From assembly GCF_040958095.1 (NCBI RefSeq), contig NC_091208.1:10086183-10150182 (forward strand): a DNA stretch of 64,000 bases, written 5' to 3'. Source of the DNA: Procambarus clarkii (lineage: Eukaryota > Arthropoda > Malacostraca > Decapoda > Cambaridae). The stretch's first letter is position 1. Each line of letters begins with the position of its first letter. Both the position numbers and the translations under genes were made by a program. Positions 52,661-63,954 of the stretch are shown here, piece by piece. Under the pieces are notes generated by a model, which saw only the letters and a program-made list of their open reading frames with translations, was not told the DNA's origin and did no database searches.

Positions 52661-53239
52661 TTTTCAGTAATATTATTCAATAGTGTGTAATATATGGAAT
52701 GTGTATAGCTAAATGTGTGGAACTTCGCTATTCTCAAAATAACAACATTGTTCCTGTTGTCATTATGCTATATACGTATGTTATTTATCACTATCAATAT
52801 TTATATGCACCGTAACATACTAATATGCAGTTCTGGAGAGTATGGTGATAAAATCAAAACACAGCATGGATCCACAAGCAGACGACGCTAGCAGTCACAT
52901 GATGCTAGACAATGCCTCCAATATTCTACTCATCTCGCTATGACTAGCTACAAAACCGCTGATGTTATCACATTCCTGTCACAAAATCCCAAATATGAAT
53001 CCATTTCCATAACAAAATGAACAATTATGATGGAACATAAGGTCGTTTCATGATGCATAGATGTAGAAAACATTGGCTGGGTGCTCTCTCTCGCTCCCTC
53101 ATGCTGTGAATATCAAAACTAACTATTATTTTCACTGATATCTGAATGTTGTGATAGACTTTATCACAGTCAGGACCATCTATAACACTATCAAAGCAAA
53201 ATAATTTCAGTTACCTATTTTATTTATCACTTGCTGTAC
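52661..53239. other. AT-rich stretch, nothing recognised
   Basis: No ORF or repeat that I can assign. Confidence 0.5.
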
Positions 53240-54470
53240 CCGGCCACAGCAACCTTCCCCTGTTCCCCATTCCTACCCACCTTTTATCCCCTCCCCCATT
53301 CCCTTATCCTCCCCACTATCCCCCACTCCACCGTCCCCCCTCATCCTCCTCACCATTCCCCCACTCCACCATCCCCTCGTCCTCCCCACCATCTTCCACC
53401 TCCTTATCCCCTCATCTTCCCTACCATTCCCCTGTCCCCTCTTTCTCACCACCATCCTCCACTCCCCTGTCCCTTTGTCCTCCTCACAATTCTCCATTCC
53501 CCCGTCCCCTCGTCCCAAACATCCCCAACTCCCCCGTCCCCTCGTCCTCCACACCATTAACCCATCCTCTATCCCCTCTTTCTCCCCACCATCCCAGACT
53601 CCCATCCCCTCGTCCTTCCCACCATTCTCCACTCCCTCGTCCGATGCATTCCCAAATGATCTGATGTTCCCATAAGAAAATTGGGAATATCATATGATCT
53701 GATGTTCCCATCACTGAAAAATAAGAACAGTTAAAAAAAAAAAGAAATGAAATACAATGAAAAATAAAAATAGACTATACTCACGAAAGAACGGTATGGT
53801 AAACAACACAGCTCAATTCCAAGGCAATGTCACATAAAATTATTAAATCAAAATGAAAATAAATCGAAATCTATGAAAATTCAATTTATCAATGCAATCG
53901 ATTATTGAAGTTCAATCGTAACACATTTAGTATAACGTGTGTTCAGCTTACGTGAAACAGATGGCGCTGTTTAAAAGAAATGTTTTTACCTGTCACATGT
54001 GTGTGGCATCAATATATTAGGTAAATAAAAACATGCACGTATTCGAATGGAACGTTATGTCAAAATTTCAAAGCAATCAGTGAAGAACTTTTGGAGATTA
54101 CCCCATGTGTTGATCTTACGTCCCACAGATGGCCCTGTTTAAAAAAAAAAAAAATGTTTTTTTCCTGTCACAAGGGAGGCATGTATATAGTAGATATATT
54201 AAAACATGCGCTTATTCAAATGAAATGTTGTGTCAAAATTTAAAAGCAATCTGTAAAGAGGTTTCAGAGATTTTCCTCACATAAAAAACAGTTTTTCAAA
54301 AAAAGCATGTTTTTTTACCGTCACAAACGTGACATCTATATAGTATGTATAAAAACCGGCTCGGATGCGAATGAAACTTTGTGTCAAAATTTCAAAGCAA
54401 TCAGTAAAAAACTTTCGGAGATTAACGATTATGAACAAAAGAACATTTATATTTTTTATATAGATTACTG
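53240..54470. repeat. Dispersed repeat copy 2
   Basis: Same plan as 22090-23760: a CCT/TCC-rich head (53260-53640), CGTCCGATGCATTCCCAAAT, units with CAGATGGC(G/C)CTGTTT and TTTTACC(T/G)GTCACA near 53955, 54125 and 54300, and the tail TTTCAAAGCAATCAGTAAAA ending TTTTATATAGATT. It has fewer internal units than copy 1, so unit number varies. Confidence 0.75.
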
Positions 54471-54478
54471 TACTAAGT

Positions 54479-54560
54479 GGTGCTGTGGCCCCTAGCTGCA
54501 CAGTGGTGCTGTGGCCCCTAGCTGCACAGTGGTGCTGTGGCCCCTAGCTGCACAGCAGTG
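54479..54560. repeat. 26-bp tandem repeat, three units
   Basis: GGTGCTGTGGCCCCTAGCTG plus CACAGT is repeated three times. The last unit is followed by CAGTGCTGTATGC. Confidence 0.9.
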
Positions 54561-55026
54561 CTGTATGCGGCTCTTGCATGTCCCATCCTTGTTCACTCTC
54601 TCCATACTAAGGCTCTCACAGCCAGCATGGATGCTGACAACTTTTTTTCCAAGATGGCGTCTGTTGACAGGAGTCCTGAGGCACAGGATGTGAGCCCCAT
54701 GTACCTGTGGGAGCTTTGAATATCTCCCAATACCTACAAATGCCACATGGCACTCTGCGAACCCTCGATCCAGCGCTTCGTGCAATGCAGTGGTTAAGGC
54801 GGCGATTGCATTGTGTACATCGACGATGCACACCTTGGAGGCCTCGTCCTGTCGGGTGTCCTATACTCTAATTGTGGCTCCATGATGAGTATGGGGTTTT
54901 ATTTGTCGATGAACTTTTTACTTGTTTCTTTTTATGCCGTTCTCCGACTCTCATTTGACTTCTCAGGCTCGTGGGGTGGGCGACCAGGTCCCCGAGTCGA
55001 ACTGTGCTGGATGGCACAGTGGCCCC
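54561..55026. other. Unassigned stretch, possibly 5' part of a LINE ORF1
   Basis: Weak ORFs only. Its right edge would join 59057 if Gypsy-4 were removed, so it may be the upstream part of the LINE ORF1 debris there. Confidence 0.35.
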
Positions 55027-55235
55027 TGTCATGTTCATAGAAAACGGCACCATCCATTTGTATGTGCTGCGGCTCAGACGCCAGCAGAGAAGAGATAAAC
55101 AAGAGAGCGTACAGGACGCCTACCAGCCTGGAAGCTACTAGTCATGTATCAGTTTAAGTATTAAAGTCAGTAACCAAGCAATGGCTTTATATCAACCCTA
55201 CAACCAAGACTTCCTCAGTAACACACAACACCACA
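55027..55235 (+). repeat. Gypsy-4 5' LTR
   Basis: 209 bp. It contains GGAAGCTACTAGTCATGTAT and differs from the right copy at about eight positions. Confidence 0.9.
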
Positions 55236-55255
55236 CTGGCGACGAGGATGAACTG
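55236..55255 (+). other. Primer binding site of Gypsy-4
   Basis: CTGGCGACGAGGATGAACTG lies directly after the LTR; TGGCGACGAGGATG is a form I associate with mag-like Gypsy elements. Confidence 0.65.
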
Positions 55256-55890
55256 TGAATGCAGGTATTTGTTCAGCTTAAAACACAAGGAAGAAGCATG
55301 CTGCCCGGAGGAAGAGAAGTCGTGCTGTCTGTGAGCACCATACCCGATGCTGTGTGCTAACCGATGCTGTGCGCTAACCAGTGCTGTGTGCCAACCAATG
55401 CTGTGTGCCAACCAATGCTATGTGCTACCCAAGCTATGTGCTGACTGAAGCTGTGTACTGAGGAATCTGCGATCCATGTGTGGCGATGCTGAGTACGAAA
55501 CGACGCTTTGATGCTGTGTACAAAACCCAATGTTTTGTGTACAAAACGACGCTCTGTGCTACAAAATTCTTCATCCGGTGTTGACAGTGCTGTAAGCTCA
55601 TCAAACAACAACTGCTGTGCCAACTGCTGTACTAACTGCTAACAACTGCTGACAATTGCTGTGCTGCTGTGAGTAGGAACAACACATGTACACAAGGGCT
55701 AGGTAAGAGGTTAGTTGCTGCTGTATTGTGCACTGCTGTGAACTTTTGCATTAAAATGCTTGTGAGCTTTGCAAGATTAAAGTAATTACAGTGAATTCTT
55801 AACTAACATATACAGTGCAGTAAGTGTTTAGTAATCTGAGGAACATTTAAGTGATAAGTTTACATTCATACAGTAAAAATTACAAATATA
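55236..55890 (+). other. Gypsy-4 leader
   Basis: Non-coding. It includes a run of imperfect GCTGTGTGC(C/T)AACCAATGCT repeats at 55345-55450 and CAACTGCTG repeats at 55608-55660. Then AT-rich sequence leads into Gag. Confidence 0.6.
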
Positions 55891-55894
55891 CCTC

Positions 55895-56748
55895 ATTTTC
55901 CTGCATTTGATCCTGATTGTGACCAGACAAACCTGTCACAGAGGTGGACCAAATGGCTTAAAAGGTTTGAAAATTTGTTGATAGTTTCAGACATCAAAAG
56001 TGCTGAAAGAAAGCGTGCCTTTCTACTTCATTATGTAGGTGATCGAGTTTGTGACATCTTTGACACACTGAAAGACACTGGTGGTGCCAGAGATTATGAC
56101 ATTGCCAAAGCCAAATTAACTGAGCACTTCAAACCAAGACAAAATACTGCCATGGAAATTATGCATTTCAGGAGAGCAAAACAACTCTCTAATGAAACCG
56201 TTGATCAATACCACACACGTCTGCAGGGTTTAGCAGCCCATTGTGAGTTTGCTGATGTTGACAAAGAAATCAAACAGCAAATAATTGAAACATGCACATC
56301 TACACGTCTCCGTCGAAGAGCTCTAGAACTTGTTGATGATGAAAGTTCTCTTACCAAGATACTGTATATGGCTCGTCGAATGGAAGATGCTGCACGTGAT
56401 GCTAGTGTCATGGAGTGCAGTGCCAACAACAGCTCTGCCATTGTTACTAACAGTGATGAGGTACGTAAGGTTCAGGGAGGACACCGTGATCACAGGAGGT
56501 ATCATGGCAAACCTAACAGCAAATTGAGCCGAGAACCACATCACAACTGGGGTCAAGGAACAAGACTCAAGCAGTCACAACGACCCGCATCAGTGGGTGT
56601 CAACAGTAAATGTTACAATTGTGGAGGAGATTACCCACACCAAGGTAATGTTTGTCCTGCTCAAGGTAAGAAGTGCTATGAGTGTGGAAAACTAGGTCAT
56701 TTTGGTGCTGTGTCGTTCCGCACTAAAGAAACCACAGTCAGTGAATAA
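55895..56748 (+). pseudogene. Gypsy-4 Gag
   Basis: The open frame begins before the first in-frame Met (55975) and includes FDPDCDQTNLSQRWTKWLKR, a typical mag-like Gag start. Capsid motifs AFLLHYVGDRVCDIFDTL and FRRAKQLSNETVDQYHTRLQ follow. Two zinc knuckles are at 56610-56710: CYNCGGDYPHQGNVC, and CYECGKLGHFGAV, which is cut by a frameshift near 56705. The correct frame continues in the next ORF (LCRSALKKP). No initiator Met is evident upstream, so the start may also be lost. Confidence 0.8.
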
Positions 56749-57628
56749 AAGCACTGTACGAGGATCAGGTCATAGGTGTCGAGGTGGTAAACACAATCTT
56801 GCACCGCATATCCAAAATGTTAATAATATAAAAGACAACATGTCATTACAACCAGTCTCAGATGACAGTGAATGTGATTACATTTATGGACTACAATCAA
56901 TCACGAAATGGACTGATCTTCCAAACAACCCAGAGACTATACTATACATTGCTGGTATTTGTCTCAAAGTTCTCATTGACACTGTATCAAACACTGACAC
57001 CATTGCTGAGTGCCACTATGAAAAATTTAAAAAACAGTTCCCAAAGCTTGAAAACTATAATGGCAACGCCACTGCCTATGCTTCTAAGGTAGCCTTACCA
57101 GTGATTGGAACTTTCACTGCAGAGATTAAGTCAAAGAGTGTAATGCTCATTACTACATTCCATGTTGTTAAGAATGCAAAGGAGTCTCTACTCAGATTCA
57201 AGACTTCAACCAAATTGGGGCTACTTCAGCTTTCTAATGCTGTAGCAGTGGAATCAGCAAACAATGTTGATGCTATTGTTGCTGAATTTTTTTATCGATT
57301 TGAACCTACAGATTGTTATACTGATAGCAAAGTTCAGCTGCACATTAACCCAGATGTAATTCAAGATGCAGTCCCTAAGGCTCTCACTCTTGATGAAATC
57401 CGTACTGCAACCCTAGAGGACCCAACTCTGCAAGCAACAGTGGATGCACTGACTAAGAAAAAGTTTCCACGCATCCCACCCTCAGGAGTTCACCATGATG
57501 CATTCAAAGCACATGAACGCATCCAGACAGAATTAAGTGCTACGCAACAACGCGACACCGTGCTGCGAGGTACTCGTATCGTCATTCCAGCTGTTCTCCA
57601 GCAACGTGCTCTGAAGCTTGCACATTAA
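56705..57628 (+). pseudogene. Gypsy-4 protease joined to integrase linker
   Basis: The protease has LIDTVSNTDTI where active retropepsins have DTG(A/S), so a Gly-to-Val change damages the active site. The frame then passes from KVQLHINPDV (the protease-RT linker) straight to AVPKALTLDEIRTATLEDP (after RNase H). This shows a clean loss of RT and RNase H. It ends at LKLAH followed by a stop, inside the integrase zinc-binding region. Confidence 0.75.
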
Positions 57629-57980
57629 GGACACCAAGGTCTTGTTAGGACCAAACAGCTGCTATGAGAAAAGGTGTGGTTTCCTGGCATTGATCGTCAA
57701 TGTCATCGCAAAGGATATGCATGATGCCTGTGTCCCTTGTCAAGCCTCTTGTCATCCCGAAACTCGACAAGATCTTTTCAAATTTTGGCATTTCTGAAGT
57801 TGTGAAGACGGACAATGGACCACCATTCAATGGACAAGACTTCGTCAACTTTTCTGAGCATATTGGATTCAAACACCGCCGTGTGATGCCACTACATCCT
57901 CAAGCAAATGGAGAAGTCGAGAGATTCATGCAACCTCTCATGAAAGCGGTACGCTGTGCTCATGCCGAAGGACGATCCTG
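57629..57980 (+). pseudogene. Gypsy-4 integrase core remnant
   Basis: After a stop-ridden HHCC region (57629-57730), the frame at 57733-57981 reads DKIFSNFGISEVVKTDNGPPF and HPQANGEVERFMQPL. These hold the second Asp and the Glu of the DDE triad. The stretch with the first Asp is deleted between about 57720 and 57740. Confidence 0.75.
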
Positions 57981-58074
57981 AAAACAAGCTATGTATGCTT
58001 TTCTTAGGAACTACTGATCAACACCGCATGGAACACTGGGAAAGTCGCCTGGCGAACTCTTATTTGGACATCCT

Positions 58075-58443
58075 ATGAGGATCTCACTACCTGTCATGCC
58101 GGCCGAGGTAACGGATAAACGTCTCGCTCAGAAGGATGCACTAGCCAAGGGCAAAATGAAAATTGCTCATGATCAACGTGCAAAGGAACAATTCATAAGG
58201 GTTGGAGACACTGTTTTAGTTAAAATGAAAAAAGAGGGAAAGCTAGATATGCCGTATGATACAAAACTATATAAAGTGATTAGTGTAAAAGGAACTATGG
58301 TAACAGCTAGTGATAGAGATCATGGTATAACACGTAATATGGCTTATTTCAAAGTGATTCCAACTAGTGTAGAAAATGATGAAGTGCAAAGTCGTACAAA
58401 CGATAAAGAAAAAATGAGTTATAACCCGACAAACAATTCATAA
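58075..58443 (+). pseudogene. Gypsy-4 integrase C-terminal region
   Basis: About 122 codons with VGDTVLVKMKKEGKLDMPYD and GTMVTASDRDHGITRNMAYF, typical of the C-terminal tail of mag-like integrase. It is separated from the core by frameshifts near 57980-58070. Confidence 0.7.
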
Positions 58444-58840
58444 AAGGATATTCTTGTATTTAAGGACTCTCGTCCTAAACGTCATGTTAAACGCCCTACA
58501 CGATTTGATGATTAATTGTATTCTCATGTAATGCACATTATTTACTTATTATGCTAAACTAAATTTAATATTGTTTGAATAATGCAGATCTCTCATTCAT
58601 TATTTTGTAACTTTGTTGTACAGGTTCTTTCATTTTTGTTTAACATTGCATATGTATTTTTAACATTGAAATCCTGTGTAGGTAAAGATTAAGTTTTTTA
58701 AAGTCTTGTGTGCTTAATTAATGTTAAATGTATGTAATATCTCTTGACATGTTAAAAACTTACTTTGTGTCAATAACTTTGCTTTGTGCTACAAGCATGG
58801 TAGACATCCTGTATTCATTCTTTTTAAAGAAAAGGAGGGA
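58444..58840 (+). other. Gypsy-4 3' untranslated region
   Basis: AT-rich and non-coding. It ends with the purine tract AAAAGGAGGGA at 58830-58840. Confidence 0.65.
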
Positions 58841-59051
58841 TGTCATGTTTATAGAAAACGGCACCATCAGTTTATATATGCTGCGGCTCAGACGCCAGCA
58901 GAGGAAGAGATAAACAAGAGAGCGTACAGGACGCCTACCAGCCTGGAAGCTACTAGTCATGTATCAGTTTAAGTATTAAAGTCAGTAACCAAGCAATGGC
59001 TTTATATCAACCCTACAATCCAAGACTTCCTCAGTAACAAACAACACCACA
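58841..59051 (+). repeat. Gypsy-4 3' LTR
   Basis: 211 bp, the counterpart of 55027-55235. It is followed by the GCCCC duplication. Confidence 0.9.
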
Positions 59052-59056
59052 GCCCC

Positions 59057-60300
59057 CACTATATTGGGCCCCAGACCAAGCTACTTCTCTGACTCTCCCG
59101 ACTGACTCTTTCCGCTCCCCTCTCACCATCTGTGGCAGTGTTAAGCCCCAAGCCCCCAGTGGTGACCTCCTCATCACCTAGGGTGGCTCCATCTTTCATT
59201 GTACCAGCAGCACCCTTTACCCCTTCTCTTATTGGGGGTGCTTGGTGCCGTCACTTTCGCACTCGCATGATTCCTTCCCAATCGACAACATTCCAGGCAT
59301 TGTTTGGTCCTGCTTCGTGGCCTAAGTATTTTGATCTCAGTCACGTTTATCCTTCTTGTCTTGATTATTTATTCCTCCGTAAACACCTTGTTGATTCGGT
59401 GGATACTTTTGTCATTTTTAACCACACCCGTACTGGTACATGTGGTGTTTGCAGCCCCTTCTCAGGGAGTGGCTGCCCATTTGGCTTCGTTGTCCTGCAT
59501 TAGGTTCGGATCCCGAACCCCCTGTTCGGATCTCCAAAAATGCTTGTTAAATACCAGCATTGGTACAGTTCTTCTCCCGCACCATGTTGCGACTTGTGAT
59601 AGGAAACTGAAAGACTGCCACGAGGATATTAAATATATCCTTGAGGCCCAAGGCCATTCTATCCTCCAGATAGATATGTTCACTCGACCCCCTTGTGGTC
59701 GAGATTTCCATCTTCCATCATTCTTGCCGGTGTTAGATGCTTCGTTCAGGAGTACATACCCCCATCTCCTCGCCTCTGCAACAGGTAGTGGAGTTTTGGG
59801 CATGATCTCTTCAAGTGCACAAGTGAGGCATGGCTATGCCCCTTGTGTGGAGCCTCGGGTCATTCTAAGATGGAGTGCTCTTCTTCCCAAGCTCACTGCA
59901 TCAATTGCAGTGACGCCCATCTTGCCTTCTCCCACGCATGTGTACACTACAAATTTGAGGAAGCCATCCTCAATTTGAAACATCGCGATCATTTATCTTT
60001 TCCTGAGGCGAAACGCCAGGTTCAGTCTTCCCTCTTTCTCTGGCACTCGTGGGTTGCATTCCACTTCTCCTTGCCCTCTCCTGTTTTCTCAATTTTGCAA
60101 CCGTTCCAGACCTTGGACCCTGACACCGCCACCACCACCTCACCTGCTCCTTTGCATTCTGGGCCAGAGGGTCTTCCTCCTGGTTCTCCGTCTGGTGTTC
60201 CCTCTTTCCTTCAGTCTTCCTGGTCTTCTGTGTCCTCTTTCCCTTCTCACCCCAATCCTTCTTCTCAGCCCTCTCCTCTATTTTCTTGGGGGAGCCAATT
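59057..60300 (+). pseudogene. LINE ORF1-like fragment with zinc knuckles
   Basis: Pieces in three frames. YFDLSHVYPSCLDYLF and VDTFVIFNHTRTGTCG lie near 59330-59460. DCHEDIKYILEAQGHSILQI lies near 59610-59670. A double-knuckle region with LCGASGHSKMECSS, CINCSDAHLAFSHAC and HYKFEEAI lies near 59840-59970. A Ser/Pro-rich tail follows. This resembles ORF1 proteins of Jockey-type LINEs, which bind RNA. Frameshifts near 59510, 59810 and others make it non-functional. No matching ORF2 follows in the same orientation. The left edge is cut by Gypsy-4. Confidence 0.65.
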
Positions 60301-60309
60301 CTGCTCCCC

Positions 60310-60525
60310 AGAGCTATCCAGGCTGATATGTATATCCTTAGACTTTGGCCTCAATCAGTGTGGATGGAGTTCTATGCCTACCGGGGACCACGAGCCAGAA
60401 CCTGGCTCCTCAGAGAGGCACGAGGAGCAATGGCCTATTGAAATGTACATGTGATTTAGAGCATTCTGTGTCTGCCATCGACCGGATCAGGCACCCAGAA
60501 AGGTACGTGTCTCAAAACAAACCCC
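60310..60525 (-). repeat. Inverted copy of the DIRS-adjacent sequence
   Basis: The plus strand holds CTATCCAGGCTGATATGTAT, CTACCGGGGACCACGAGCCA and GAGGAGCAATGGCCTAT. These are the reverse complement of 52425-52625 with scattered changes. It ends directly at the 3' terminus of the LINE that follows. Confidence 0.8.
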
Positions 60526-60562
60526 TGGTTGATACCTGGTTGATGGGGTTCTGGGAGTTCTT

Positions 60563-62290
60563 CTACTCCCCAAGCCCGGCCCGAGGCCAGGATTGACTTG
60601 TGAGAGTTTGGTCCACCAGGCTTGGAGCGGCCCGCAGGCCCACATATCCACCACAGCCCGGTTGGTCCGGCACTCCTTGGAGGAATAAATCTAGTTTCCT
60701 TTTGAAAATGTCCACGGTTGTTCCGGCAATATTTCTTATGCTTGCTGGGAGGATGTTGAACAACCGCGGACCTCTGATGTTTATACAGTGTTCTCTGATT
60801 GTGCCTATGGCACCTCTGCTCTTCACTGGTTCTATTCTACATTTTCTTCCATATCGTTCACTCCAGTACGTTGTTATTTTACTATGTAGATTTGGTACTT
60901 GGCCCTCCAGTATCTTCCAGGTGTATATTATTTGATATCTCTCTCGTCTTCTTTCTAGTGAGTACATTTGGAGGGCTTTGAAACGATCCCAATAATTTAG
61001 GTGCTTTATTGCGTCTATGCGTGCCGTATATGTTCTCTGTATTCCCTCTATTTCAGCAATCTCTACTGCTCTGAAGGGGGAAGTGAGTACTGAGCAGTAC
61101 TCAAGACGGGACAACACAAGTGACTTGAAGAGTACAACCATTGTGATGGGATCCCTGGATTTGAAAGTTCTCGTAATCCATCCTATCATTTTTCTGGCTG
61201 TCGCAATATTTGCTTGGTTATGCTCCTTAAACGTTAGGTCGTCAGACATTATTATTCCCAAATCCTTTACATGCTGTTTTCCTACTATGGGTACATTTGA
61301 TTGTGTTTTGTACTCTGTATTATGTTTAAGGTCCTCATTTTTACCGTACCTGAGTACCTGGAATTTATCACTGTTAAACATCATGTTATTTTCTGATGCC
61401 CAGTCGAAAACTTTATTAATATCAGCTTGAGGTTTTCAATGTCCTCAGCCGAGGTAATTTTCATACTGATTTTTGTGTCATCTGCAAAGGATGATACGAA
61501 GCTGTGACTTGTATTTTTGTCTATATCTGATATGAGAATAAGGAAAAGCAGCGGTGCAAGGACTGTACCCTGAGGTACAGAGCTTTTCACTGCACTTGGA
61601 CTAGATTTTATATGGTTGACCGTTACTCGCTGAGTCCTGTTTGACAGAAAACTGAGTATCCAGCGTCTTACTTTACCGGTTATTCCCATTGACTTCATTT
61701 TGTGTGCTATCACGCCATGGTCACATTTATCGAAAGCCTTTGCGAAGTCCGTGTATATCACATCAGCATTCTGTTTTTTCTTCTAATGCCTCAGTGACTT
61801 TGTCGTAGTGCTCAAGTAGCTGTGAGAGGCACGATCTTCCCGCTCGAAATCCATGTTGGCCTGGGTTGTGAAGGTCATTGGTCTCCATGAAATTGGTGAC
61901 CTGACTCCTAATCACTCTCTCAAATACTTTTATGATGTGCGATGTTAGTGCAAACTGGTCTATAATTTTTTGCCAATGCTTTGCTCCCTCCCTTGTGTAG
62001 AGGGGCTATGTCTGCTACTTTAAGTGCATCTGGTATCTCCCCCGTGTCCAAGCTCTTCCTCCACACTATACTGAGTGCCTGTGCTACCGGCACTTTGCAT
62101 TTCTTTATAAATATTGAATTCCATGAGTCTGGACCTGGGGCCGAGTGCATGGGCATGTTTTCAATTTCTTTTTCAAAATTTAGTGCGCTCGTGTTTATAT
62201 CAGTTATATTTACAGGGATTTGAATATCCTGCATAAAGAAATTGTCTGGATCTTCCACCTTCATGTTGTTTATTGGAATGCTAAACATGT
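60563..62290 (-). pseudogene. CR1/Jockey-type LINE reverse transcriptase
   Basis: Pieces in several frames. MHSAPGPDSWNSIFIKK and IAPLHKGGSKALAKNYRPV lie at 61930-62200. HGFRAGRSCLSQLLEHYDK lies near 61800-61850. YTDFAKAFDKCDHGVIAHK, PQGTVLAPLLF and SFADDTKI (the ADD catalytic motif) lie at 61450-61760. The C-terminal part, from MMFNSDKFQVLRYG to VPDQPGCGGYV, lies at 60563-61384. Frame changes lie near 61382, 61765 and 61920. All catalytic motifs are still readable but the copy cannot be translated whole. Confidence 0.8.
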
Positions 62291-62305
62291 CCTCATACTG
62301 CTTTT

Positions 62306-63540
62306 TTAGGATTTCACTAATTTCTTTGTCATCCTCCGTGTATGAACCTTCACTTGTACGAATAGGTCCAATACTGGCAGTGGTTTTTGCTTTTGACTTC
62401 GCATATGAGAAGAAATATTTGGATTTTTCTTTATTTCCTGAATTGCTTTCTGTTCTAACTGCCTTTCTTCAGTTTCATATGAGTGTTTCAATTTCCGCTC
62501 GATTTCTTCAATCTCCCTATTTAAATTATTCCTTCTTTGACGGGAAATTCGTGTCTGCATAAGCAGTTCCGTTATTTTTTTCCTGCGTTTATAGTGTCGT
62601 CTGCGTTCTCTTTCTACGTTAGATCTCTTTCTGGCTTTCCTCAAAGGAACATGTTTCAGACAGACTTGATACGCTTCTGAAGTCAGTTTTTCTATTCCTT
62701 CTGTAGGACTTGTATTACTTAGAACAGTTCCCCATGGAATGTTTGTAAGTTCCCTGTTTATTATCTCGCAGTCTATCCATTTATTATTAAAATTGAATTT
62801 ACTGAATAGCCCCTCTCGCTTTATCAACGTTTTAGGTCTATTCTGAGTATTGATGGTCGTTTGCACTTCAATGAGCTTGTGATCTGAGTATGTGGTATCT
62901 GATATCGTAATGTCTCTGATAATGTCTTCATTGTTCGTAAAGACCAGATCTAGAATATTTTCATTTCTCGTTGGCTCCGATATCTGCTGATTGAGTGAAA
63001 ATTTGTCACAGAATCTAAGTAGTTCTCTAATTTGTGGTTGGTTAGGTCCTGATAGATTTCCTTGTAATATTATTGTTTGCTATTTTCCACCTGAGACTAG
63101 GCAAGTTGAAGTCACCTAGGAAGATAATATCAGGTATCGGGTCCTCCAAATTATCAAGGCTATTCTCTATTTTGCTTATCTGTTCTGTGAATTCCTCAGT
63201 CGTTGCATCTGGCGGTTTGTATATTAGAATAATCACTAAATTTATTTTCTATTTTTAATCCCAGTACCTCTACCACCTCATTTGTAACGTTTAGGAGCTC
63301 CGAGCATACAAGGTCTTCCCTAATATACATACCCACTCCTCCATGTGACCTAATTTTCCTATCACACCTGTATAGGTTATATCATGGAATCCAGATCTCA
63401 CTGTCCAACAATTCCCCTGCATGGGTTTCTGTGAAAGCTCCAAATACTGCATTTGACTCCGTGAGGAGGCCATTTGAACTGTACTTTGTTGTTTGTTCTT
63501 GTTTTCAGTCCTTGTATTGGCAAAGATGAATGAGGTTACT
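62306..63540 (-). pseudogene. LINE APE-type endonuclease and linker
   Basis: IFLGDFNLPSLRWK near 63090-63130 is the GDFN motif of APE-type endonucleases, and GGVGMYIREDLVCSELLN near 63290-63345 is its central strand. A 186-codon charged linker (62306-62866; RERRRHYKRRKKI) joins it to RT. Frames change near 63040, 63240 and 62880. Confidence 0.7.
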
Positions 63541-63543
63541 CTA

Positions 63544-63954
63544 TTAGTGATAGTTTGAATGGGAGACTTTTTCGGCAAGTCCATTATCGTGGACATAATG
63601 AGTTTGTTCTGACCAGTACTGATTGTTGTAGGGCAGTTCTGTCGTAGTTGTAGTTCCCTTTCGGTGGGTAATTGTATCTGTAATTCTGGAATGCAAGTGG
63701 ATCTGGCATCCAGTTCCATACCCTTTCCATGCTGCTCTTTTGAATTCTCTGCCGGTCTGGTATAAAAAATTTATAGAGTTTCCTCCAAATTCATTATCCT
63801 GCTTGCCACTCTTTATGTAGCGTTCCGTGCCTTTCACGTGAAAGTGTGGGCAGCTGAGGTCATAGCATTTTCTGTCCTCCAGTGAGGTTTGGCACATGTC
63901 AGGATGGAAAAACCTACATATTGATCCAAATCGACACTCACCTTTCCTAAGCAT
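63544..63954 (-). CDS. LINE N-terminal CCCH zinc-finger segment
   Basis: 136 codons from Met with MLRKGECRFGSICRFFHPDM at the start, a C-x5-C-x3-H type finger, then CYDLSCPHFHVKG. A Gln/Thr-rich spacer leads to the endonuclease. The frame seems open upstream (KCLN before the Met), so the true start may be outside the window. Such fingers suggest RNA binding; this is inferred from the motif only. Confidence 0.5.
   Translation of the reverse strand: MLRKGECRFGSICRFFHPDMCQTSLEDRKCYDLSCPHFHVKGTERYIKSGKQDNEFGGNSINFLYQTGREFKRAAWKGYGTGCQIHLHSRITDTITHRKGTTTTTELPYNNQYWSEQTHYVHDNGLAEKVSHSNYH

Larger units (their letters stand above)
55027..59051 (+). mobile_element. Gypsy-4: mag-like Gypsy element with internal deletions
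   Basis: Short direct LTRs (55027-55235, 209 bp; 58841-59051, 211 bp; ends TGTCATGTT/CACCACA) are flanked by the 5-bp duplication GCCCC (55022-55026 and 59052-59056). A PBS follows the left LTR and a purine tract AAAGGAGGGA precedes the right LTR. Gag and parts of protease and integrase remain. RT, RNase H and the first part of the integrase core are missing. It is dead. Confidence 0.88.

Noticed and set aside
54561-55026. Host exon suggested by short ORFs near 54537-54719
   Set aside because: No conserved motif or splice pattern is visible, and the stretch is wedged between a tandem repeat and Gypsy-4.
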